From positions 1 to 20,323 of the forward strand of contig JAYMSP010003288.1 of assembly GCA_036897095.1 (NCBI GenBank): DNA of 20,323 bases, written 5' to 3'. This document shows positions 11,003-19,612 of this stretch, in pieces. Below the pieces are notes generated by a model, which had not been told where the DNA came from, searched no databases, and was given only the letters and a program-made list of their open reading frames with translations. Within the stretch, counting starts at the first letter, position 1. Every line of letters begins with the position of its first letter. Source of the DNA: Plantago elongata. Taxonomy: Eukaryota > Streptophyta > Magnoliopsida > Lamiales > Plantaginaceae. The position numbers and the translations under genes were made by a program.

Positions 11003-11200
11003 ATCGTTAGACAGGTGTGAGCTGAGTGTATAGTGAAGGATTCACAGAGAGAGATGAGGAAGATGGTTTGGGGAGAAAGACACCTCCTTTGAGAGTGGTA
11101 GCTATGTTTTAAAAGTCGGGGCAGAAAGTTGAGCCGGTGACCCGAACAATTGGACCGGTTTAATGTTGGTGAGCCGTATTGGACCGGTGATGTCATAATA
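11003..11200 (-). promoter_or_regulatory. RPT5 core promoter and 5' leader
   Basis: Upstream of the ATG is a pyrimidine-rich leader of about 80-100 nt. A possible TATA-like box TTTTAAAA lies at 11107-11114. Further up, the 11-mer ATTGGACCGGT (+ strand) occurs exactly twice, at 11149-11159 and 11178-11188, 29 bp apart. Related GAGCCGGTGA and GTGAGCCG text sits at 11131 and 11170. Paired copies suggest a binding site for a regulator of this housekeeping gene; I cannot name the factor. Confidence 0.5.
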
Positions 11201-13454
11201 GTTTTGGTTTTCCAATTTCTTTTTTTACATTATGTTCTCTTAAATCAAATGAAACCTAAAACCTTCCAAGCAGAAATCAAAAGAGTAAAAGTGAGAGAAA
11301 AGAGTACAAATTAGGATTTAATCTTCAGAAGAGAAAGTTCCATAGGCAAACTAAGAAGGGAAGAACCATGTAAAATAAATATACTGAAGATTTTAAATAT
11401 AACAATTTTAATTTTATAAAGGGTAATTATATCGTTATAACAATTAGACATCAAAATTCTAATACAACCACCGTCGTCATTATCTTCTATATATACACTT
11501 AACCTGTAACCTATCCGCATCACTGCACAAGTCATTAGCAATAACTAGATGTTTCTTCATTTTATTATCATCATCCACTTTAACATGTTTCAGATTAATC
11601 TCATTGAGATACTCAATTTCGTGTGCATATGTCAATGGCATCGGTTTTAGAAAGTTAGTGGAGCATGGACGGAATTGGAAATTTACAAGGTAGTTTCTCG
11701 TATTCTTTTTTTTACAACATCTTATTCAAGTTTATTTCCTAGGCTAGTGTTTATCATATATATTTTCCAATCGTGAATTTATTCTTCATTGCTCTGGATC
11801 AATTATTTTTCAAAAGTACTATACGTAAAAAATAATCACCAATTTGAGGAATCGATAAGCGATAACCTCTTAGGTATGTAACAGCATAGCCACTCTGCTA
11901 TAAATGTTTTGACTCTCCACCATATGAGTATGATGCTTATTAATGTGCCTCCATCATATAATGCAGGCATTCAGTGAGACTGGCATATACTCGGGAAAGC
12001 GGTGAGAAGAGTTTTGAAACCGATTGAAAAATATTGGAATCTAGATTTTCAAAACTTTTACGGGTTTTCCAATGCCGAAATATGTACAGTCAATCTTTGT
12101 TTTTATCAAGTATGGAGAATGGGAGTTAGCCAATTAAAGTATCAACGTCCGGTCATACACATTAACTAGTCGATATAATATCCAGAAGTTTTGAAGGCAC
12201 ACATGAATATCCTTTAAAAGTCGTACACCAAATTACACACATTTTATTTTATAGATTTTGTACACCAAGTTACCGACCTTATAGATCCTAAAGTTCTGAA
12301 GAATACTACAAGAGAAGAGACGAAGAGTCGCATGATGGCAGGAGAGAGATCAATATGAACGGGAAATATTCATATTCTTACATTATCAAACTGGTAGTTT
12401 TTTCCGGTTCTATAAGTCGTTGACTTACTGAAAATTACAACGTTATTTCAATTTCCACATATTTTGTAAATAAATGGTTTATAGCGACAAACTACCCCGT
12501 TTGTAAACTCTCAAGTTGAATCAGTCCGATTTTTTGTACAATAGTTGTTAAAATTTCTAATTATGTCTCAATAAAATTAATATCATATGACACTCTTTAA
12601 TGACCTTAAAACAAGCACTTTATACGATAACACATATACACTATTGGACTGATTTTCTCTAATTTTAATTTTAAATTTCAGTTACAATTTGTACTTTCAT
12701 TTATAATTTGCACAAATCCAAATATAATTTCACAACTCGACTTGCTTCTTTTCGTTAAACTCCAAAAAAACGCTCGCAAACAAAAAGTTTAAGTACCACT
12801 CTGCAAATTGAGAGAATCAAGGGCTTGGATTGAAATAGAAAACGAAAATACCTAGTAAATCTAACTTGTACTCGAGGTCGACAAAGTTAGAGTTTTCAAA
12901 GACTGCATGAATCATTATGGATAGAGCCTTTCGAGGGTGGGTCTACTTATTTAGCTTTATTTGGTCCATGATACCTCACGTTCCTTTTGAATCCGCCACA
13001 ATCTACCCAACCTATGACTTATATCCCAAAAGATAAATCAATTTTGTCTTAAAGAGACTAATCTAGGGTATTCCATATCGAGTTTCTTAGAGGCTCGGAA
13101 TGTAATTCTCACTATTAGAGAAATAAATTGTGCAAGTTCGCCGGGTTAGGGTTAGTATTAGGTTGTCGGAAGCCAATGAAAGAAAGTAGTGAAGTCGGAC
13201 TTCCAATCCCTTTCCTTCATTGTTGACAGTACGAAATTAGAGGCCTTATTTTCGTCATACATAATCGCCATTTTATCTCCAACTATGAACTATCCATGTA
13301 GATATCAAATAATTTGTGAGCAGGAGCTGAACCAAAATCATCATCTGTGTTGTCTTCTTGGAACCTTGAAGCTCAACTCCTTGTTCATGGCAAGGGATAG
13401 ATAACTTGTTCTCCTCAAGGAAAGGGTCATTTCAGTTTCAACCCCAAACACATT
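11201..13454. other. Long intergenic region, no gene recognised
   Basis: I translated likely stretches on both strands and found no domain I recognise; open frames are short and stop-rich. A small direct repeat GTACACCAA(A/G)TTAC occurs near 12223 and 12260. The part from about 12800 to 13450 is less AT-rich and could hold worn transposon or gene remains, but nothing is supportable beyond the LRR fragment that follows. Confidence 0.5.
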
Positions 13455-13660
13455 TCTGAACCTTTCTTCACTTCCTTGAAATATTCATCCCTTTCATCTC
13501 TTCAGCTTCTCAATCTGTCGACTACTGATGTTTCTGGTTCGATTCCTGCTTCTTTTGGCTCTTTGTCTCAGATTCATCTCTTGGACTTGTCCTCTAACCC
13601 TCTCTTCCAGGTTCTATTCCACAAGAACTAGGCAAACTCAGTTCACTTCAGTTTTTTCTA
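13455..13660 (+). pseudogene. LRR receptor-like gene fragment
   Basis: In the frame starting at 13461 the DNA reads PFFTSLKYSSLSSLQLLNLS, then DVSGSIPASFGSLSQIHLLD and LSSNPLF. These are about two plant-type leucine-rich repeats (LxxLxLSxNxxxGSIPxxxGxLSxLxxL) as in LRR receptor kinases. After NPLF the frame breaks near 13610. In another frame the text GSIPQELGKLSSLQFF continues the repeat, so a small indel (or a cryptic splice joint, CTCTTCCAG) separates them. No signal peptide, transmembrane segment or kinase is found nearby. The piece is best read as a truncated gene relic, origin unknown. Confidence 0.75.
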
Positions 13661-14156
13661 TTAATTAAAGTCAGTTTTCTATTATGTAAGTAGTTCTATA
13701 TCATCATATTTATATTTGTGAAACTGAAAACTGAACATGGACACTGAGCTAAAAAGCACCGTGTACCATCTCTAGTCACCTACTAATATAAGTCTATCAG
13801 TCGCAATAATCATTGGTGTCTTGTGCAAAGAATATAGATGTTAGAAAAACTATAAAGAGGAGATGAAGAAGAATACATAACACGAATGCGGAAAGGCTGT
13901 CAAAGCTGTAGTTTCCTAGTACAATAAACAACACAGTTCATATGAGTTCATCATTTCTGAAGCATTATCTTAAATTGAGATCAAACGAATTGTATGATAG
14001 ACAAGAACAACTACCGAATCAGTCATCAGATTCATTCTTTCAAGAACCACAATTATATTAGGAATATGAGAGTATTGACAAAACCAATGATGCAGTAAAC
14101 AGAAGTTGGGAGAATGGAAAGAAAATAACTTAATAATACAAGGTTGAGTAAGGTAG
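13661..14156. other. Intergenic region, nothing recognised
   Basis: AT-rich sequence between the LRR relic and the 3' end of the F-box pseudogene. No coding, RNA or repeat feature is supported. Confidence 0.5.
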
Positions 14157-15399
14157 CTACATCTGATGATCTGAGCCACCAACCACTGCCTGATTATGAT
14201 AAAACGGTGAAATCAAGCTTTCAAAATAAATGCAACCTACGAATGCCATGGGGCTACTTATGTGTGGGTACCTAATCGAAGCATTGCTGTTGTTGAAGAT
14301 GACATATTTCGACCCACAAGAGAACAATACTTGGCCATTCTTCCACATATATACGAGTCTTTGGAAGCTAGCCATTATCGTTGCTGAAAAGATTGAGACA
14401 ATTAGGTATTGCAACAACATTAGTCCAGGTCCCCACCCCATAACCCTCGATCATCCATACATTTCCGCAGTTAGGGAGCAAGCAATAAGCATAGAGGCAC
14501 CCTTGAGAACATGCAAGTTACAGAAGGAACCCGTCTCAACAAACTCTGGCTTGTGTAGCATTCCATATTCCTCCATCTCCATGTCAAGATAAGCAATATC
14601 CCATGCACTTTTGAGATCCTTAGAAAACAACGTGACAATCCAATAAAGCTTCCCGGATGCAAATGTAGCAAATTCGTTGAATATTTTCCAGCGGCCACGG
14701 TGATTCTTGATCCTTGTCCATTGACCGGATTTAATTAGGAGTATAAACTCTGACTATGTGATCAGAATATATGGGACTCGTGAGAAATTCGAAACCAACA
14801 ACCTTATAATCACAAGAGGATTTACAGAAACCAAATCCGTAACGACATACAACAGGTAGTGATGAGGTAGATTCGGTGGGAAATTGTGGTAGCACATTGA
14901 CTCTTCTTGTGGTTGGGTTGAACAAAAGCAAGTGTGTGTGATCCAAAAATCTAAGGCAGACCAAGCCATGACAAGAACCAACACAATTAGGTTGGCATAT
15001 GTCCTGTGAATATTCGGAAAGATAATCAACAGCAGCAAACATATTTTTATCCGACAAAGAAGAATGCGTAATCCATGCAGTTTTGGAATCCATTACCATA
15101 AGCCCATTGTGTTGTGCTAATGTTGAAGAAGAAAAATTGAGGACGCAAGATTCAGAACAATGCTTAATCATACATGCAACATCATCCCTTACCATAAGTC
15201 GTTGTACTCGGGTTGAAGCAGAAAGTTGAGCTTCCTAAAATTCGCGGCTGTTGATTTGGCGATTCCATGACTTGCATTCACAGGTGAATCTCACAAGGGA
15301 TTTCACTACTGCAACCCTCAGGAGAATCTCTGTAACCAGATCGTCTGGAAGGATTGAGGGACTTGTCACCCGGCAGACTCTCTTCTTCGTCGATTCCAT
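14157..15399 (-). pseudogene. F-box protein with FBA domain, degraded
   Basis: Plant F-box proteins of this type link substrates to SCF ubiquitin ligases. From ATG at 15399 the minus strand reads an F-box (PSILPDDLVTEILLRV then KSLVRFTCECKSWNRQI). An in-frame TAG stands at codon 55 (15235-15237). The same frame then resumes with EAQLSASTRVQRLMVRDD and enters the FBA region: GSCHGLVCLRF, LLLFNPTTRRVNVLP, YGFGFCKSSCDYKVVGFEF. A frameshift near 14735-14750 leads to GQWTRIKNHRGRW and GKLYWIVTLFSKD. A second near 14471-14476 leads to VWMIEGYGVGTWTNV. A third near 14370-14385 leads to RLVYMWKNGQVLF and FVGCIYFESLISP, the typical FBA end, before TAG at 14157. Four lesions argue for a dead single-exon gene. 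Splicing or sequencing error cannot explain all of them easily. Confidence 0.88.
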
Positions 15400-15470
15400 A
15401 TCCGACGATTAGTTGTCTCTTTTTTCTTCTGTCTTCGATCTGATACACGACTTTGTTCAATTTAAATGCA

Positions 15471-15655
15471 CAATAATTACAAAAACCTCCGAGGAAAAGT
15501 TTTATTTTTCAAAAACTTCCATTCTTTTTTACTACTCTGATTCATTCTTCAAACAACTTTTTTTGTCATTCAATGACGTCAATTGTCAACTAATGGAGCT
15601 CGGTCAACGAAGTTAATCATTCAAAATCAACAATCAACTTTTTTTTAATTTATGA
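15471..15655. repeat. Left terminal inverted repeat of the MULE
   Basis: The outer 70 bp align clearly with the reverse complement of the right end. The inner part shares GTCAAC motifs and a run resembling ATCAACTTTTTTTTAATTT with the partner's GTCAACTTTTTTAATTT. A perfect TGACGTCA palindrome (bZIP-type core) lies at 15574-15581. Confidence 0.7.
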
Positions 15656-15764
15656 CATTAATTTTCTAAAATTATTTTCTGAAATGTTAATTTTTTCTAT
15701 AATTGAGGTCTCAAAGTAAGAATCGTATAATTAATTTACTCTTTACACCCAAATCATACTCCCA

Positions 15765-15990
15765 TACTTCCTCCTTCGTCCCATCAAACTTCATACATTA
15801 ATTTAGTTTTATGCGAAAAGTTAAAGTAGTGATAAAAATGAAGAAGCTGGAGAAAAGTATACTTTTTGTGTAAAATTGAGATTGTTTATTATTTGTTAGT
15901 GGTGAGGTAACTTTTTCTTTTAGTAATATATAAAATTTGATGGGACGACTAAAAATGACAAAGATATAAAGTTTACTGGACGGAGGAGTA
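15765..15990. mobile_element. Stowaway-like MITE nested in the MULE
   Basis: The left end after TA at 15765 reads CTTCCTCCTTCGTCCCATC. The right end before TA at 15989-15990 reads ACTGGACGGAGGAG, whose complement begins CTCCTCCGTCC. These are the CTCCCTCCGTCCC-type inverted ends of plant Stowaway MITEs (Tc1/mariner class) with a TA target duplication. An internal GATGGGACGAC at 15948 is also typical. About 226 bp, no coding capacity. It lies wholly within the MULE, so it inserted later or was carried along. Confidence 0.7.
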
Positions 15991-16102
15991 ATACTCTTTT
16001 TAGCAAAATACTCCCTAAACTTTAATAAACCACACGAAATAATAGTATTACCATCTTACACCAACTCCAACCACCATTTCTACCATCTTCAACCACCATT
16101 TT

Positions 16103-16294
16103 TCTGAGTGCAAGTTGAGTATTGTGGAGGCCGAATTTGATGAATTGAGCATGGATTTGCTTGAACTTGTTTAGGTTTCTGCATTTGGAAATGAGGGAGA
16201 GACATGGGTGGGATTGGATGAGCTCGTATGGTGGGTCGGTAGTTGAAGGGAGGAAATGGAAAATATTGGAGCTTGTTTATGCTACAATTGCCAC
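16103..16294 (-). pseudogene. Captured 5' piece of a DYW-type PPR gene (OTP82/At1g08070-like)
   Basis: Read on the minus strand from 16294, the text gives IFHFLPSTTDPPYELIQSHP, then CLSLISKCRNLNKFKQIHAQ and FIKFGLHNTQLAL. This is the recognisable N-terminus of plant PLS/DYW pentatricopeptide proteins, which edit or process organellar RNA; from memory it is closest to the At1g08070 (OTP82) type. The likely start codon is GTG (16292-16294) where ATG is expected, and codon 6 is TAA (16277-16279), so it cannot be translated as such. Homology stops after ALRK near 16103. All PPR repeats and the editing domain are missing. Its position between the MULE ends indicates gene-fragment capture. Confidence 0.82.
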
Positions 16295-16599
16295 GGTGGA
16301 GTAATTGTTTACACTTTATGTGAATTTGGTGAAATTGAGTGTTTGATTATTTACAGGGTTGAAGGATGTTAAAAATTGCAGTTGAGATACCTAGCTGAGC
16401 TTCTGTGACATTGCAGTTGATAGCAGAGTGAAAATATCTTGCAATTTGATGGTTTGAGAGGGATGAGGTTTTGGTGGTTTAGTGTGGAAGATGGTGGTGG
16501 AGAAGGTTGATAAAAATATTTGGATAGTAATTTTTAAAAATTATAATTGCATGGGTTAATTTATAATAATAATTATTTTTTAATTCCAAAAATTATTTT

Positions 16600-16775
16600 C
16601 TTTTTTCAGAGATTTTTGGAATTTTTTGAAAACATTTGATTTTACAAAAATTAAAAAAGTTGACTAACGTTGACTCCGTTAACTAACGGAGTCAACTAAC
16701 GGTAGGAAGTTCTGGAAAAAAGATAGAAGTTTTTTAATATTTCACTCTTTTCTGAGGATGTTTTTGTAATTATCC
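16600..16775. repeat. Right terminal inverted repeat of the MULE, with a perfect hairpin
   Basis: The outer 70 bp mirror the left end. Inside, GTTGACTCCGTTA (16669-16681) and TAACGGAGTCAAC (16684-16696) form a perfect 13-bp inverted repeat with only two bases between. The left end lacks the exact counterpart, so the palindrome is specific to this side or eroded on the other. Confidence 0.7.
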
Positions 16776-17850
16776 TTATATATAATTTTGAAACTCTAAT
16801 CAATTTTCCGTTCAATTCGGTGACATGGCAACCATCGTATGGATTTTCAGTATACGAACCGTATATTGACCATATATTTTGAACAAAAAAAGATACAAAT
16901 TAAATCCGTCGGACACGTGTCACGATTTCAGTTATTTTGTTTTATAAATATCTTTTTTAAATTCAAAAAAATTATTAAAAAAATAATATTATTAATGAAA
17001 ACAAAAAACGAAAAAAGGGAGATCAATTAAAAAACCAGGTTTATATAACCCAACTCCTATTTACATTATCCCCCCCCCACCCCACTTGTAATTTCCTTCT
17101 CTCAATCCCAATTACAACAAGAACCATAATCCCAAATTGACAGATCAATTGGTGCGCCTCCACATTAATTGCAAGCATCGACTTTCCTCTCTTGTTGTAA
17201 TATGGTGTATGATCGAACTTGGTCTTCCCCCATATGGATTATATGGGATCGGGAAGTTACAATTACAATCACTACAAACTGAGAGAATAACGCAGTTTGC
17301 CATATATTAAATGATTTCTTCATAATTTCATTAATTGGTTGAAAATCTGATTGCAGAACATTGATTGATTGTGTGAATCCACATAAGGCAGGTTTTGAAT
17401 AGATAAGAAAAAGATTGTTAATTCTACATTTTTTTTGAAAATGAGAATGAATTTGGTGGGAGATAGCCTATCGACTTCACATATTATATGAATTTTATTA
17501 ACTTACCATTTTAAAATACTTTTTAGTTCTTACATTCTATTACTATCTTAATTTTATCAATTTGATATTTTACATTCACAGAGTTCAGAGAAGATCATTA
17601 ATATTTATAATCCGCGGTAACATTTATTTCAATTCTCCATTTCATTTTGCTCAAAGAATGTTTTTGATCTTATTTAAAGAAAGAAACCTAATTAAGTTGT
17701 TATTTTTGTTTTTATACTTACATAAGTTCCGGAAAATAAGTTGTCCCCTAATAATGTATATACATAAATTTTCGTTTAAGGACAATGTTTCCCTAGCCTT
17801 GGCTTAACTGTTATAAATGTAGGGATATAAATGTCTTCTTAGGTTCAATG
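16776..17850. other. AT-rich region with G-box, TATA-like box and hairpins, no ORF
   Basis: No protein-coding exon is recognised. A perfect palindrome GACACGTGTC (G-box/ABRE core) is at 16912-16921 and a TATA-like TTATATAA at 17041-17048, about 120 bp later, on the + strand. After these come a C-run (about 17070) and a cluster of inverted repeats (17111-17256, listed separately). This could be a promoter for an untranslated transcript or a chance arrangement in AT-rich DNA. From 17400 to 17850 nothing is recognised. Confidence 0.45.
17111..17256 (+). other. Cluster of inverted repeats, possible structured RNA
   Basis: ATTACAACAAGA (17111-17122) pairs perfectly with TCTTGTTGTAAT (17190-17201). 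Inside that loop AATTGA (17135-17140) pairs with TCAATT (17145-17150). Next to it CTTCCC plus CCATAT (17224-17235) pairs with ATATGG (17241-17246) and GGGAAG (17251-17256), a 12-bp stem with a 4-nt bulge. No known microRNA, tRNA, snoRNA or snRNA was recognised. Confidence 0.4.
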
Positions 17851-17964
17851 AGTCAACAGTTGGTCAACATACGCGGAATAACTAACCGACCTTATTGACC
17901 GACTTTTTCTATTTTCCTTATCCCATTCGAACACGCTTTCTTTCTCTATTTTCTCCTATAAATA
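17851..17964 (+). promoter_or_regulatory. Putative promoter: W-box cores and TATA box
   Basis: A good TATA box TATAAATA lies at 17957-17964, preceded by a pyrimidine-rich stretch. Upstream, TTGAC-type W-box cores appear at 17852-17856 and 17863-17867 (reverse orientation, the latter as GGTCAAC) and 17895-17900 (TTGACC). WRKY factors bind this core. A start of transcription near 17990 would be expected, with a leader running into CATCGATTTAG at about 18021-18031. Confidence 0.5.
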
Positions 17965-17989
17965 CACAGGTTGAGTTCTCAATTCTTAT

Positions 17990-19612
17990 TTCGTTTCTTC
18001 TACTTCAATCAACAGCTCATCATCGATTTAGGTTGAATTCAGTATGTGATTTCCTTTGTCTTCCATTAGCTGATATTTTACGCGATCGATATGGATTTTG
18101 GATCTATAATGATGATTGATGATGATTGCAGATCCGATATGCTATTATTTGGTTGATGATGATGAATTCTCGATAATCTTCCCTGCTCTTCTTCGATTTA
18201 GGTTGAATTCACTATGTGATTTCCTTTGTCTTCCTTTAGCGGATATATTACGCGATTGATGTGAATCTTGGATAGATGATGATTCATGGTGATATGAAGA
18301 TCTGGTATGCTATTATTTGGTTGATGATGATGAATTAACGATAATCTTCATTGCTCATCTTCGATTTAGATTGACTTCACTATGTGCTTTCTTTTGTCTT
18401 CTGCTAGCGGGTATCTTATGCGATTGATATGGAATTTGGATCGATGATGATGATGATTGATGATGATATGCAGTCCGATGTGCTATAATTTGGTTGATGA
18501 TGACGAATTCTCGATAATCCTCTATGCTCTTCTTCGATTTAGATTGAATCCACTATGTGCTTTCTTTTGTCTTCTGTTAGCGGATATGTTACGATATAAA
18601 TATGGAATGTGGATTGATATGGATTGTCAAGGAGATGAATGTTGATGATAGACTTACCTGCTGCTGCGATCATTCCGATATACATACAGACTCGTATTGT
18701 ATTCTTATTGCTTATATGACATATTTTATATCTTTCCACAAATTCACGATAATCAATCTCCTTTGATTTCGGATTCGGATCAAATTCAGTTGATGTTCAT
18801 GACATGATTCTTTGGACGGTGATGACGATTGGATAACCTTTTCTGTTTCTGGATTCAGATAGGGCTAACTTGACACTTATGCGGTTTCTTCATGTCTGGA
18901 TTTTGGAAGGTTGATCGTGATGTTTATATAATTATATGAATATATGTCCATAGAAGGTTTACATTGTCAACTCTGATCTACCGTCTTATTATTACCCCTA
19001 ATTCCCTTTTACCTTTCCCCTGTTTGGACTTGATCGATATGGCAGGGTGATGATTTCTGATGAGTGTGTGCCTATATGAACGGACTGGGTAATGGATTTT
19101 CGATCCATGTGTGGTTTTGAGAAATAGATTGTTTTAACGGCCAGCTAGCTGCTTGATTGTTTGGTGTGAAAGGATCTGGATATGATCTATATCTTGCTTG
19201 CTTCATGAATCTGTTTTGGTATACCTCTACATCTTTGCTGGTTGAAACTTAGCGAATGTCTGTTTTCTATTATTTGATTTTTTTCCTCTTCTTGATTTAC
19301 TCAATCATATACTCCTATGCATTTCTCTGTCTTTTCTGTTAAACTAGTTGGATTCACGGATACTGTTATAATTCACTTGTTTTCAAATCATGTTCGCTTG
19401 CCTTTCTTTTGTAGATATTTTGTTATATGGTCTGGTGGTTTGGGCTTCATGAACGATTTTGCTGGTTTATTGGTCATCTCCCCTACTTTGATGAGTTCTT
19501 TTTTAGAAAAACATCCTTATTTTTTTTCTTTCCATTTCTGGCCGCTGTGAATTTGGGCTTCATGATCAAGCTTGCTTGCTTTCTTTTCTTTTCTTTTTCT
19601 ATTTGGGTGCAG
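17990..19612 (+). other. Possible untranslated leader with long intron-like segment
   Basis: From the putative start near 17990 the sequence becomes T-rich and stop-rich, contains a tandem array (18023-18645), and ends at a strong acceptor (long T/C run, then GGGTGCAG at 19605-19612). A candidate donor is the GATTTAG/GTTGAA site near 18031. Constitutive plant genes often have such a large 5'UTR intron. No coding exon was found after it in the window, so this may be a noncoding locus, a gene continuing beyond the window, or a gene that lost its coding part. Confidence 0.35.
18023..18645. repeat. Tandem array, four ~170-bp units
   Basis: Units start with TCGATTTAG at 18023, 18193, 18361 and 18534, giving periods of 170, 168 and 173 bp. 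Each continues with TTGAATTCACTATGTG-like text, CTTTGTCTTC, (T/C)TAGC(T/G)GATAT, ACGCGAT and GATGATGAT. The first three also carry TGCTAT(T/A)ATTTGGTTGATG and CGATAATC. The fourth unit decays after about 18600. The periods are not all multiples of three and stops occur in all frames, so this is not a coding repeat. Confidence 0.88.

Larger units (their letters stand above)
15471..16775. mobile_element. Non-autonomous Mutator-like element (Pack-MULE type)
   Basis: The two ends are inverted copies. From about 15473 the left end reads ATAATTACAAAAACCTCC, and the reverse complement of the right end (from 16773 downwards) reads ATAATTACAAAAACATCC. The first 14 bases are identical. Similarity then continues imperfectly through AAAACTTCCATTCTTTTTT versus AAAACTTCTATCTTTTTT and GTCAAC-rich text, so the inverted repeats may reach about 170 bp. 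Long TIRs and no transposase gene fit a non-autonomous MULE. The flanking 9-mers TTAAATGCA and TTATATATA match at 6 of 9 positions, a weak possible 9-bp target duplication. Inside are a Stowaway-type MITE and a PPR gene piece. It lies 72 bp upstream of the F-box pseudogene start. Confidence 0.75.

Noticed and set aside
13533-13550. GGTTCGATTCC text resembling a tRNA B box
   Set aside because: The flanking bases do not form a T-arm stem, no A box or acceptor stem is found, and the text encodes the GSIP motif of the LRR fragment.
17895-18119. 74-aa open frame over the promoter and first tandem unit
   Set aside because: It spans the TATA box, has no known domain, and the tandem periods do not keep the frame.
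18457-18645. 62-aa open frame with text similar to the frame at 17895-18119
   Set aside because: The likeness comes from the DNA tandem repeat; units of 170, 168 and 173 bp do not keep frame, and two of the units are not open.
18110-18680. TGATGA motifs suggesting box C/D snoRNAs
   Set aside because: No properly spaced CTGA D box or terminal stem accompanies them; they are part of GAT-rich repeat text.
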